Source: Phoenicibacter congonensis
GTDB lineage: Bacteria; Actinomycetota; Coriobacteriia; Coriobacteriales; Eggerthellaceae
Direction: 5' to 3'
Length of the DNA stretch: 59,295 bases
Assembly (NCBI GenBank): GCA_030530045.1
Contig: JAUMVS010000001.1
Location: forward strand, 1 to 59,295
Position numbers and translations under genes: made by a program. The notes beneath the pieces were generated by a model, which worked only from the letters and a program-made list of their open reading frames with translations, was not told the origin of the DNA and ran no database searches. This document shows, piece by piece, positions 50,777-57,912 of this stretch. Every line of letters starts with the position of its first letter. The first letter of the stretch is position 1.

Positions 50777-51886
50777 ATGGCATACGACCCTCACAAGGCT
50801 CTCTATATCCACATTCCGTTTTGCAAACAACGCTGCTTGTATTGCGATTTTGCGACTGAGGCATGTGAGGCTGATTCTAAAAAGGTCAGAAAATATCTCG
50901 ACAAGCTGATAACTGAAATTCGCGATACATCAAAATCGGGAATGCTTAGTGAGATTGAGACTGTCTACATTGGTGGAGGCACACCAACACATCTTGGCCA
51001 TTCAAAGCTAATTGAGCTTCTCTACTTTTTGACGACAACTCTTTATATGAAAAACATCTCGGAGTTCACGATCGAGGCTAACCCAGAGTCTCTAACTCCT
51101 GAAATTGTGAAGGACGTTTGGGCGCTCGGGGTAAACAGGATTAGCATCGGTGTTCAATCTTTTGACGATGCGATGCTGCAAACACTTGGCCGAGTTCACG
51201 ATTCTGAAACTGCCAAAAATGCGATTAAATGCGCGCTTGAGCGTTTTGAAAACGTTAGTTGTGACTTGATGTGTGGCCTCCCAAACCAAACGCTTGAGTC
51301 TTGGAAAAATGATGTTTACACTGCAGCTTCTCTTGGTGTTAAGCATGTTAGCATCTATCCTCTGACAATTGAAGAGCACACTCCATTTTGGAAAATGTGC
51401 AACAAGGGTCAACTTCCATTTCCCGATGAAGACCTGCAAGCCGACATGATGGAGGCCGCAGAAGAGGTGCTTGGCGAGTTTGGTTTTGAGCGCTATGAGG
51501 TTGCATCCTATTGCAAGCCAGGTTTTGAGTCGAAGCACAACACTGCCTACTGGACAGGAAAGCCCTACCTCGGCTTCGGCAAAAGTGCAGCTAGCATGAC
51601 TCAAAACAGTGAGAGGCGAATGCGCATTCAAGACGGTGTTGTGACCGATGATTTAAATCGAGCTCAAATGGAAGCAGAAGACATCATGCTCATGTTTAGG
51701 ATGAGCAGGGGAGTTTCCGATGAGCGCGTTGAGGGCGCCACAGCGCTTCTTTCAAGCTTAAATGAGGCGCTTGAGAAATTGGTTAATGAGGGGCTGGTTG
51801 TGCATGTTGATGGTCGCTGGAAGCCAACAAAAAAAGGCTGGCTTTGCGGAAATGAACTCTACGGAGAAATCTTTGACCTAGCTTAA
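50777..51886 (+). CDS. hemW: HemW-like radical SAM protein (heme chaperone)
   Basis: HemW binds and transfers heme and is often misnamed coproporphyrinogen III oxidase. The 369-residue chain begins ALYIHIPFCKQRCLYCDF with Cys16, Cys20 and Cys23 as the radical-SAM cluster ligands, then TVYIGGGTPTHL, ISIGVQSFDDAMLQTLGR, SCDLMCGLPNQTLESW, and SIYPLTIEEHTPFWKM. The HemW C-terminal region (YEVASYCKPGFESKHNTAYW) is intact. It lies 3 bp after dusB and just upstream of hrcA-dnaJ, a very common arrangement. Its stop codon is inside a dyad (51885-51909). Confidence 0.93.
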   Translation: MAYDPHKALYIHIPFCKQRCLYCDFATEACEADSKKVRKYLDKLITEIRDTSKSGMLSEIETVYIGGGTPTHLGHSKLIELLYFLTTTLYMKNISEFTIEANPESLTPEIVKDVWALGVNRISIGVQSFDDAMLQTLGRVHDSETAKNAIKCALERFENVSCDLMCGLPNQTLESWKNDVYTAASLGVKHVSIYPLTIEEHTPFWKMCNKGQLPFPDEDLQADMMEAAEEVLGEFGFERYEVASYCKPGFESKHNTAYWTGKPYLGFGKSAASMTQNSERRMRIQDGVVTDDLNRAQMEAEDIMLMFRMSRGVSDERVEGATALLSSLNEALEKLVNEGLVVHVDGRWKPTKKGWLCGNELYGEIFDLA

Positions 51887-51909
51887 GGGCAAGCCTTCGA
51901 TTTGCCCTT
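51885..51909 (+). repeat. 8-bp dyad overlapping the hemW stop
   Basis: AAGGGCAA and TTGCCCTT frame a 9-nt loop. No T-run follows, so it is at best a weak or Rho-linked terminator or a transcript-end stabiliser. Confidence 0.35.
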
Positions 51910-51988
51910 GACAAGTCAGCGTTCTACATTGGATTTTTATGCAAACATGCTGTGTACTACCGCTTTTGATGTACTTTCTTTTCGCTGT

Positions 51989-52015
51989 TTAGCACTCTTA
52001 ATAGCCGAGTGCTAA
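51989..52015 (+). promoter_or_regulatory. CIRCE operator (HrcA-binding site)
   Basis: TTAGCACTC, nine bases, GAGTGCTAA: a perfect match in both arms and spacing to the CIRCE consensus. It lies 21 bp before the hrcA start and so should give HrcA autoregulation and heat induction of hrcA-dnaJ. Upstream TTGGAT (51929) and TGTACT (51953) are a possible but weak promoter. Confidence 0.95.
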
Positions 52016-52035
52016 AATCATTCTTGGTGATAAAT

Positions 52036-52770
52036 GTGCTATCAGACAGACGACAATTAATATTACGTGCCTTGATTGAGGAATACATCCTGCGCGCAAT
52101 GCCAATTGGCTCAAAAACGCTAGTTGATAACTACGACGTTGATGTGAGCCCGGCTACCGTGCGAAATGACCTCAATTTCTTGGAGGAGTGCGGCTTCATT
52201 GTGCAGCCTCACACTTCCGCTGGACGCGTGCCAACGCAAGCTGGCTATCGCGAATTTGTTGACCAACTTTTTAACGACGAGTTCACGGAAGAGGAAGAAA
52301 ACGAGTTCGAGCCCTACGTTTCTCAAATTAAACGTTCGGCTAATGAAATTGACTCAATGCTTAAGGAAATTTCAATTCAACTTTCGAGAATGACAGAAAA
52401 CATCTCGGTTATTTCTTCGAAAAGAAACAGCTACAGGCTTGGTCACATTGCAAAGCGCGGGTTGACGTCAATTATTAAGCAGCCTGAGTTTCACGAGTCC
52501 AAGAATTTGCTTCCGCTAATGGAGATTTTGGAGGACGACACAGTTTTGTATCGCACACTTTCTGCTAGTTCTGAGGGCAACTCTTTGCAAGTTAGAATTG
52601 GCAACGAAAACGTGGATGATAAACTATCTGGAGTCTCAGTTGTAACTGCGAAGTTTGGCTCTTCAAAAGATGGCGGAATTGTCGCGGTCATTGGGCCAAC
52701 ACGAATGAATTACGAAAACGTTATTAAAGCTGTTATGGAAGCTCAAAGCGTGCTTGATAGCATTGATTAA
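52036..52770 (+). CDS. hrcA: Heat-inducible repressor HrcA, shortened form
   Basis: Represses heat-shock operons by binding CIRCE, which stands directly upstream. From the GTG at 52036 (GGTGA upstream) the protein has 244 residues and begins LSDRRQLILRALIEEYI, the standard HrcA start; the frame remains open to 52009 but that would place the start inside CIRCE. The winged-helix domain is complete (IGSKTLVDNYDVDVSPATVR, HTSAGRVPTQAGYREFVD). The C-terminus GGIVAVIGPTRMNYENVI is conserved. Typical HrcA has about 340 residues, so roughly 100 are missing from the middle/C-terminal GAF-like and inserted dimerisation regions; the frame has no break. dnaJ follows after 18 bp. Confidence 0.92.
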   Translation: MLSDRRQLILRALIEEYILRAMPIGSKTLVDNYDVDVSPATVRNDLNFLEECGFIVQPHTSAGRVPTQAGYREFVDQLFNDEFTEEEENEFEPYVSQIKRSANEIDSMLKEISIQLSRMTENISVISSKRNSYRLGHIAKRGLTSIIKQPEFHESKNLLPLMEILEDDTVLYRTLSASSEGNSLQVRIGNENVDDKLSGVSVVTAKFGSSKDGGIVAVIGPTRMNYENVIKAVMEAQSVLDSID

Positions 52771-52788
52771 ACAATGAGAGGATAAATT

Positions 52789-53937
52789 TTGGCTGGAAAA
52801 GATTTATATGCTGTAATTGGCGTTGATAAAAACGCTACCGAACAAGAAATCAGAAAAGAATACCGCAGGAAGGCTCGTGAGCTTCATCCTGATGTTAATA
52901 AAGCCCCTGATGCTGAAGAAAAGTTCAAGGAGTTAAACGAGGCTTACGACGTTTTGTCCGACGAGAAGAAGCGTGCGCAATATGACCGCTTCGGAACAAT
53001 TCCAGGTGCTGCTGGTGGCGGCGCTGGCGGTCCAGGCTATGTTGACTTCGACGAAATCTTTGGCGGCGGCGGCGGTTTCGATGGCTTTGGTGACGTCTTC
53101 TCAAGCTTCTTTAGCGGCTTTGGTGCCAGTGCTGGCAAAAGGGTTCGCAAAGAGGGCCACGACATGCAAATTGGCCTTCGTATCACTCTTGAAGAAGTTG
53201 CAACAGGCTGCAAAAAAGAAGTTATTTATGAGCGACTTGCTCCTTGCGAGGACTGCCATGGAACAGGCATGGGTCCAAATGGTAAAGAAGTCAAGTGCGA
53301 CAAATGTAACGGAACTGGTCGTGTAGTTAGCGTCACACGCACGTTCCTCGGCGATATGCAAACAGCAACGACTTGTGATGCTTGCAACGGCACTGGCACA
53401 AAGATTGACAACCCATGTCCTGAGTGCGGCGGACAAGGAAGAGTACCTGATCGTCAAAGAGTTACAGTTGAAATCCCATCTGGCATTCAAGATGGTCAGC
53501 AACTTCGTGTTTCAGGTTATGGTGAGGCTGGCATGCAGGGCGCTATGGCTGGCGACTTGCTTGTCACGATTAGAATTCAGCGCCACGATTACTACGAGCG
53601 CCATGGAAATGACCTACATGTCTCTTTGGCTGTTCCAATGGTTCAAGCAGCTCTTGGTGCAACTCTTGAGGTCGATGGAATTCTTGAGGATGAAGTAGTT
53701 GATGTCAAGATTCCTGAAGGCACTCAAACTGGCGACAAAATTCGCGTTAAGGGTTATGGTCTTCCTAAATTCAGAGGGTCTGGACGTGGTGACATGATTA
53801 TGCACACCAAGGTCGAGATTCCTAAGAAGCTGAAGAAGAAAGAACGCGAGATTCTTGAATCTTTGGCAAAGGAAATGGGCGAGGAAACTGCCGACACACG
53901 TTCTCCTCTAGAAAAGTTAAGAGACGCGTTTAACTAA
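52789..53937 (+). CDS. dnaJ: Chaperone DnaJ
   Basis: Hsp40 co-chaperone that delivers clients to DnaK. The 382 residues have the J domain with HPD at 33-35, a Gly/Phe-rich linker (GAAGGGAGGPGY, FGGGGGFDGFGD), four zinc-finger repeats CxxCxGxG (CEDCHGTG, CDKCNGTG, CDACNGTG, CPECGGQG), and the C-terminal substrate-binding domain (VTVEIPSGIQDGQQLRVSGY). The TTG start at 52789 has GAGAGGA upstream. It is coupled with hrcA under CIRCE; dnaK and grpE are not in the window, so a second copy may exist in a dnaK operon. Confidence 0.96.
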   Translation: MAGKDLYAVIGVDKNATEQEIRKEYRRKARELHPDVNKAPDAEEKFKELNEAYDVLSDEKKRAQYDRFGTIPGAAGGGAGGPGYVDFDEIFGGGGGFDGFGDVFSSFFSGFGASAGKRVRKEGHDMQIGLRITLEEVATGCKKEVIYERLAPCEDCHGTGMGPNGKEVKCDKCNGTGRVVSVTRTFLGDMQTATTCDACNGTGTKIDNPCPECGGQGRVPDRQRVTVEIPSGIQDGQQLRVSGYGEAGMQGAMAGDLLVTIRIQRHDYYERHGNDLHVSLAVPMVQAALGATLEVDGILEDEVVDVKIPEGTQTGDKIRVKGYGLPKFRGSGRGDMIMHTKVEIPKKLKKKEREILESLAKEMGEETADTRSPLEKLRDAFN

Positions 53938-53952
53938 CGCCACTGCCTGTTC

Positions 53953-54744
53953 ATGCATCATTATTTTGTAGAAAATGAAAATATTGAGGAACTCTGTGAA
54001 AACGAGTTCCTCATTCAGTTTTCTTCTGTAGATAAAAACCACATAAAAGCCCAGCGTTTGAAGCCCGGCGAGCACATCACTGTTGTCGATTTGCAGAAAA
54101 ACTACTTTGAGCTAGAAATCACGAAGGTGGCAGATGGTTCCGTTTTTGCAAATGTTGCCAAGCGGGAGAATTTCAAGAATAAACCCTATTCGCTTTCAAT
54201 TTTTCAAGGAATTTCTAAAAATTCCAAGCTAGACGATGTTTTGCGCTGCGCAACTGAAATCGGTTGCAGTGCTTTTTATGCTGTTAACATGGAGAGATCC
54301 GTTGCCAAAATTAAGGAATCTTCAATTGGCAACAAGCTTGACAGGTTTAATTCAATTGCCAGAAGCGCATCAATGCAGTCGGGTCGAGTTGACATTCCAA
54401 GCGTGTCAATCATTAATTCAAGCAAAGACTTTTTAGAAGAGCTATCAGCCTTCGACCTTGTGATTGTTTTTTGGGAACAGGCAAAAGAAACTGACACAGT
54501 TGAGCTTGCAATTAGCTCAATTGCAGGAGGAGAGTCGGCGTGCGCATCTGACAACAGACAACCAATTAAAAATGTTGCAGTAGTTGTTGGGCCTGAAGGC
54601 GGAATTTCTCCAGCTGAAATCGATTCAATAAAGGCATCGTCTAACTGCCATGTGTGCACACTTGGAGACACAATTCTTCGCACTGAAACTGCAGGCATCG
54701 TGTCATGCGCTATCGTAAATCACCTGCTTGGGAGCACACTTTAA
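53953..54744 (+). CDS. rsmE: 16S rRNA m3U1498 methyltransferase RsmE
   Basis: SPOUT-class methyltransferase acting on U1498 of 16S rRNA in the 30S subunit. The 263-residue protein has the N-terminal PUA-like part (HIKAQRLKPGEHITVVD), FQGISKNSKLDDVLRCATEI, RSASMQSGRVDIPSV, and the knot motifs VVGPEGGISPAEID and LGDTILRTETAGI. It lies 15 bp after dnaJ, a widely conserved neighbour, but no ribosome site is apparent before the ATG. Its stop overlaps the mtaB ATG by one base. Confidence 0.94.
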   Translation: MHHYFVENENIEELCENEFLIQFSSVDKNHIKAQRLKPGEHITVVDLQKNYFELEITKVADGSVFANVAKRENFKNKPYSLSIFQGISKNSKLDDVLRCATEIGCSAFYAVNMERSVAKIKESSIGNKLDRFNSIARSASMQSGRVDIPSVSIINSSKDFLEELSAFDLVIVFWEQAKETDTVELAISSIAGGESACASDNRQPIKNVAVVVGPEGGISPAEIDSIKASSNCHVCTLGDTILRTETAGIVSCAIVNHLLGSTL

Positions 54745-55913
54745 TGGGATTTGCTGTTCTAAATCTTGGCTGCAGGGTAAACCGCGCAGAATCTGACCTC
54801 ATTACTAAAAAAATGAGCGAAACTGATGTTTTAGTTCCGCTTGAAGAGGCCGATGTAATTTTTGTTAACACTTGCACTGTAACTAGCACTGCTGAGAAAA
54901 AAACCCGAAAAACTGTTAGGGGAGTGCTTGAGAAAAATAAGCAGGCGCGCGTTGTTGTTACAGGTTGTGCTGCTGAAATTTCCCACGATTTTTATGAGGG
55001 ACTTTCCGACAGAATTTCTGTAGTTAGCAAATTTGATTTGATTGGAAATGCGCCTCTACCTCTTGATTTTGGTAAAAACGAAACATCAAGAGTTAATGTA
55101 AAAATCCAAGACGGCTGCAATAACGAATGTACTTTCTGCATTGTTCACGTGGCACGAGGCAAAAGCATTTCCACGCCGAAAGCCGATGTTTTGCGTCAGT
55201 GCATTTCACTTGATGAGCAAGGTGCTTGCGAAATTGTTTTGACTGGCATTAACTTGGGTAATTATTCTGACCCTTCTCTTGCAAGTTTGCTCGAAGAGTT
55301 GCTTGAAAAGACGAATGTTTGCCGTTTTAGAATTTCTAGCATTGAGCCGCCAGAAGTCACCGATGAACTTCTCCATGTCATTAAAAATTCAGAAGGTAGA
55401 GTTTGTCACCATCTCCACATGCCACTTCAGTCGGGCTCAAATGAGATTTTAAAGCAGATGAACAGGCACTATAGCGCCGATGAATTCCGCACGATTTGCA
55501 ATAAGATTTATGACTTAATGCCCGATTTTTCGCTCTCGACTGACATCATTGTTGGCTTTCCTGGTGAGAGTGACGGCGATTTTGATGACACGCTAAATTT
55601 AAGTCGCGATGTACATTTCTCAAAAATTCACGTTTTTCCCTATTCAAAGCGCGAAGGAACACCTGCGTGTTACATGGAAAATCAAGTGCCCGATTCAGTA
55701 AAGAAGGCAAGGGCTAAAGAGCTGCGTGATTTAAACGATGAGCTCCGTCGTGCAGAATTCATGAAACGAGTGGGTGATAGCGAGCTTGTTGTAACCGAGA
55801 ACAACAATAAAGCTACAACCGATTCGTTCTTCACAATTGAGTCGCCATTGTTTAAAACGCCTGGTAAACTAATGAATGTGAAATTAACTTCAGATATGTT
55901 TTGCGAAGAATAG
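54744..55913 (+). CDS. mtaB: tRNA t6A37 methylthiotransferase MtaB
   Basis: Radical-SAM enzyme converting t6A37 to ms2t6A37 in ANN-decoding tRNAs. The 389 residues show the N-terminal UPF0004 cysteines (NLGCRVNRAESD, VNTCTVTSTAEKK, VTGCAAE), the radical-SAM triad C125-x3-C129-x2-C132 in GCNNECTFCIVHVARG, LTGINLGNYSD, HMPLQSGSNEILKQMNR and TDIIVGFPGESDGDF, plus a short C-terminal TRAM-like tail. The frame extends upstream to 54705, but the ATG at 54744 forms a TAATG overlap with rsmE and gives the normal N-terminus. MiaB is less likely because of the LGCRVN form. Confidence 0.92.
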   Translation: MGFAVLNLGCRVNRAESDLITKKMSETDVLVPLEEADVIFVNTCTVTSTAEKKTRKTVRGVLEKNKQARVVVTGCAAEISHDFYEGLSDRISVVSKFDLIGNAPLPLDFGKNETSRVNVKIQDGCNNECTFCIVHVARGKSISTPKADVLRQCISLDEQGACEIVLTGINLGNYSDPSLASLLEELLEKTNVCRFRISSIEPPEVTDELLHVIKNSEGRVCHHLHMPLQSGSNEILKQMNRHYSADEFRTICNKIYDLMPDFSLSTDIIVGFPGESDGDFDDTLNLSRDVHFSKIHVFPYSKREGTPACYMENQVPDSVKKARAKELRDLNDELRRAEFMKRVGDSELVVTENNNKATTDSFFTIESPLFKTPGKLMNVKLTSDMFCEE

Positions 55914-55928
55914 TTAGGGTTTTTAAAT

Positions 55929-56822
55929 TTGAACATTCTAATTAACAACGAAGTTGGTGATTTGGCGCTCACAGAAGACGAAGTCACCGAATTTATAAAA
56001 CATTGCCTTCATGAAGAAGATGCTCCAGAAGAATCTGAAGTTTCGGTTTCGTTTGTTGACGAAAACCAAATCCAAGAATTAAATCGCGATTATCGCGGAA
56101 TTGACAAGCCAACCGACGTTCTTTCGTTTGAATGTGACGGCTCAATCATCGAGGATGGTGCAGAGTTTTGTGTTCTCGGTGACATCATCGTTTGTCCAAG
56201 CGTTTGCACTCGTCAAAGTGGTGATTTTGGAAACTCTCCTGACCAAGAAATGCGACTAATGCTTTGTCATGGCGTGCTGCATCTTCTTGGCTATGACCAC
56301 ATCGAACTTGATGAAGCGCATGAGATGGAGGCTAGGGAACACGAAATTTTGTCATCATGGTATGGCTATGAAATCCCTTGGGTTGAACACGATGATCATA
56401 TAGATGAGCTGAATGCTAGCGTTGAGGGCAATTTTGTCCATCACTCACTAAAAGAATCACCAATTCCAATCTTGAGTGCTTTTAAGTTTGCATTTCAAGG
56501 TGTTGCGCATGGCATTGCAACTCAGCGCAACTTCAAAATTCATATTCCCGCTGCAATCATAGCGATTATTCTTGGTTTGCTATTAGGCCTTGATGCGACC
56601 TCAATAGCAATCATTGTTGTTTGTGTTTTCGTTGTGCTTGCCTTCGAGCTCGTCAACACGGCTGTTGAATCAATCGTTGACCTTGTTAGCCCTAAGTGGG
56701 CAGAACTTGCGAAATATGCGAAGGATTGCGCTGCTGGTGCAGTTCTCCTCTCGGCAATTATGAGCATCATTGTTGGTCTTTTGCTTTACGTACCAGCAAT
56801 TCTTAAACTATTTGGAAATTAA
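55929..56822 (+). CDS. ybeY: Fusion of rRNA-processing YbeY and DgkA-type lipid kinase
   Basis: One 297-residue frame contains two enzymes. Residues 1 to ~150 are the zinc endoribonuclease YbeY, with YRGIDKPTDVLSFE and the metal-binding HGVLHLLGYDH (His114, His118, His124). Residues ~175-297 are a DgkA-type small membrane kinase (undecaprenol or diacylglycerol kinase), with FKFAFQGVAHGIATQRNFKIH, three hydrophobic helices and the catalytic FELVNTAVESIVDL (Glu247) followed by AKYAKDCAAGAVLL. In many Gram-positives these are separate neighbours, ybeY-dgkA-era, so the fusion keeps the order. TTG start at 55929; era follows after 15 bp. The fusion would tether YbeY to the membrane. Confidence 0.92.
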   Translation: MNILINNEVGDLALTEDEVTEFIKHCLHEEDAPEESEVSVSFVDENQIQELNRDYRGIDKPTDVLSFECDGSIIEDGAEFCVLGDIIVCPSVCTRQSGDFGNSPDQEMRLMLCHGVLHLLGYDHIELDEAHEMEAREHEILSSWYGYEIPWVEHDDHIDELNASVEGNFVHHSLKESPIPILSAFKFAFQGVAHGIATQRNFKIHIPAAIIAIILGLLLGLDATSIAIIVVCVFVVLAFELVNTAVESIVDLVSPKWAELAKYAKDCAAGAVLLSAIMSIIVGLLLYVPAILKLFGN

Positions 56823-56837
56823 AGCGAGAATTTGTAA

Positions 56838-57791
56838 ATGGATTTAGACGCCTACTTCAGCGAAAACCCCAGTTCTGAGGAAAATTTACTCGATGTGCCA
56901 GAAGGCTTTCGAAGCGGATTTGTAACTTTTGTCGGCCGTCCGAATTCTGGCAAATCGACTCTGTTAAACGCTTTGGTCGGCAAAAAAGTTGCTATTACCT
57001 CTAAAGTTGCGAACACAACTCGCCATCGCTTTTCAGGCGTTATCAACCGCGATGACTGCCAAATTGTTATTGTTGACACTCCTGGCATTCACAAGCCAAA
57101 AGACGTTATGGGCGAAGAGCTCAACCTAGCTGCTCATCAAGCGCTGCAAGACACCGATGTTGTTTGCTTTTTAGTGGACGCAACTTCTCCCTTCGGAACA
57201 GGAGATGCTTGGGTTTTAGATGAAGTCAAGAAATGCAATTCCGCCAAGTTTTGCCTAATCACTAAGACCGACATCGCTAGCGAAGCTCAAATTTTGTCTC
57301 AAATTCAAACTGTTTCAGAGAAGTTTGATTTTGATGAAATCATTCCAATTTCTGCAGTGTCTAGCTCTAATGTAGAAGTGCTTGTTGATCTGATTAAGGA
57401 AAAGCTTCCGCTTGGCCATCGCTGGTTTGGCAAGCAAGAGTCAAGCGATGTTGATGATTACGTCTACACCTCAGAGCTCGTGCGCGAAAAAATCTTGATG
57501 GACCTAAAAGATGAGCTCCCGCATTCTATCGGCGTTGTAACCGACGACATCTATGAGTCAGCAAACGGAAAAACATTAAACGTTCTCACAACAATTTATG
57601 TTGAGCGTGACTCTCAAATTGGCATTGTCATTGGCAAGGGTGGCTCTGAGCTTAAAAGAATTGGCAAAAACGCGCGCGTCGAAATGGAAGATTACTTCAA
57701 AAAGAAAGTTAATCTTCAGCTTTCTGTAAAGTTGAAGAAAAACTGGAGACGCGACGAAAACGCCATTAAAAAATTTGGCTACTGCCAATAA
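56838..57791 (+). CDS. era: GTPase Era
   Basis: Ribosome-assembly GTPase that binds the 3' end of 16S rRNA. The 317 residues carry G1 GRPNSGKST at 33-41, the switch I segment TTRHRFSGVI, G3 DTPGIHKPKDVMGE, G4 TKTD, and the C-terminal KH domain with IGIVIGKGGSELKRIGKNAR and the end KNWRRDENAIKKFGY. A ~25-residue acidic N-terminal lead precedes the G domain. Adjacent to the ybeY-dgkA fusion, its usual partner. recO, often next, is absent. Confidence 0.97.
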   Translation: MDLDAYFSENPSSEENLLDVPEGFRSGFVTFVGRPNSGKSTLLNALVGKKVAITSKVANTTRHRFSGVINRDDCQIVIVDTPGIHKPKDVMGEELNLAAHQALQDTDVVCFLVDATSPFGTGDAWVLDEVKKCNSAKFCLITKTDIASEAQILSQIQTVSEKFDFDEIIPISAVSSSNVEVLVDLIKEKLPLGHRWFGKQESSDVDDYVYTSELVREKILMDLKDELPHSIGVVTDDIYESANGKTLNVLTTIYVERDSQIGIVIGKGGSELKRIGKNARVEMEDYFKKKVNLQLSVKLKKNWRRDENAIKKFGYCQ

Positions 57792-57862
57792 CTCCTTGAA
57801 TTATTTCTGTTGCATTTTTCTATTCGGTAGGTGCGGAAATATTTAAACTTTGCGCACTGCTA

Positions 57863-57868
57863 TATAAT
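57863..57868 (+). promoter_or_regulatory. Possible -10 box of the PASTA protein gene
   Basis: TATAAT lies 44 bp before the ATG at 57913 in the 121-bp gap after era. No good -35 is visible at normal spacing. Confidence 0.35.
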
Positions 57869-57912
57869 AAATTCATCTTTTTTGCAGCTTAAAAACAAAG
57901 GTTAAATGATCA

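Noticed and set aside
52009..52035. Earlier GTG start for hrcA
   Set aside because: It falls inside the CIRCE arm and lacks a ribosome site; HrcA proteins begin at the LSDRR segment.
54705..54743. Earlier in-frame start for mtaB
   Set aside because: It lies within rsmE and adds residues unlike any MtaB; the TAATG start is preferred.
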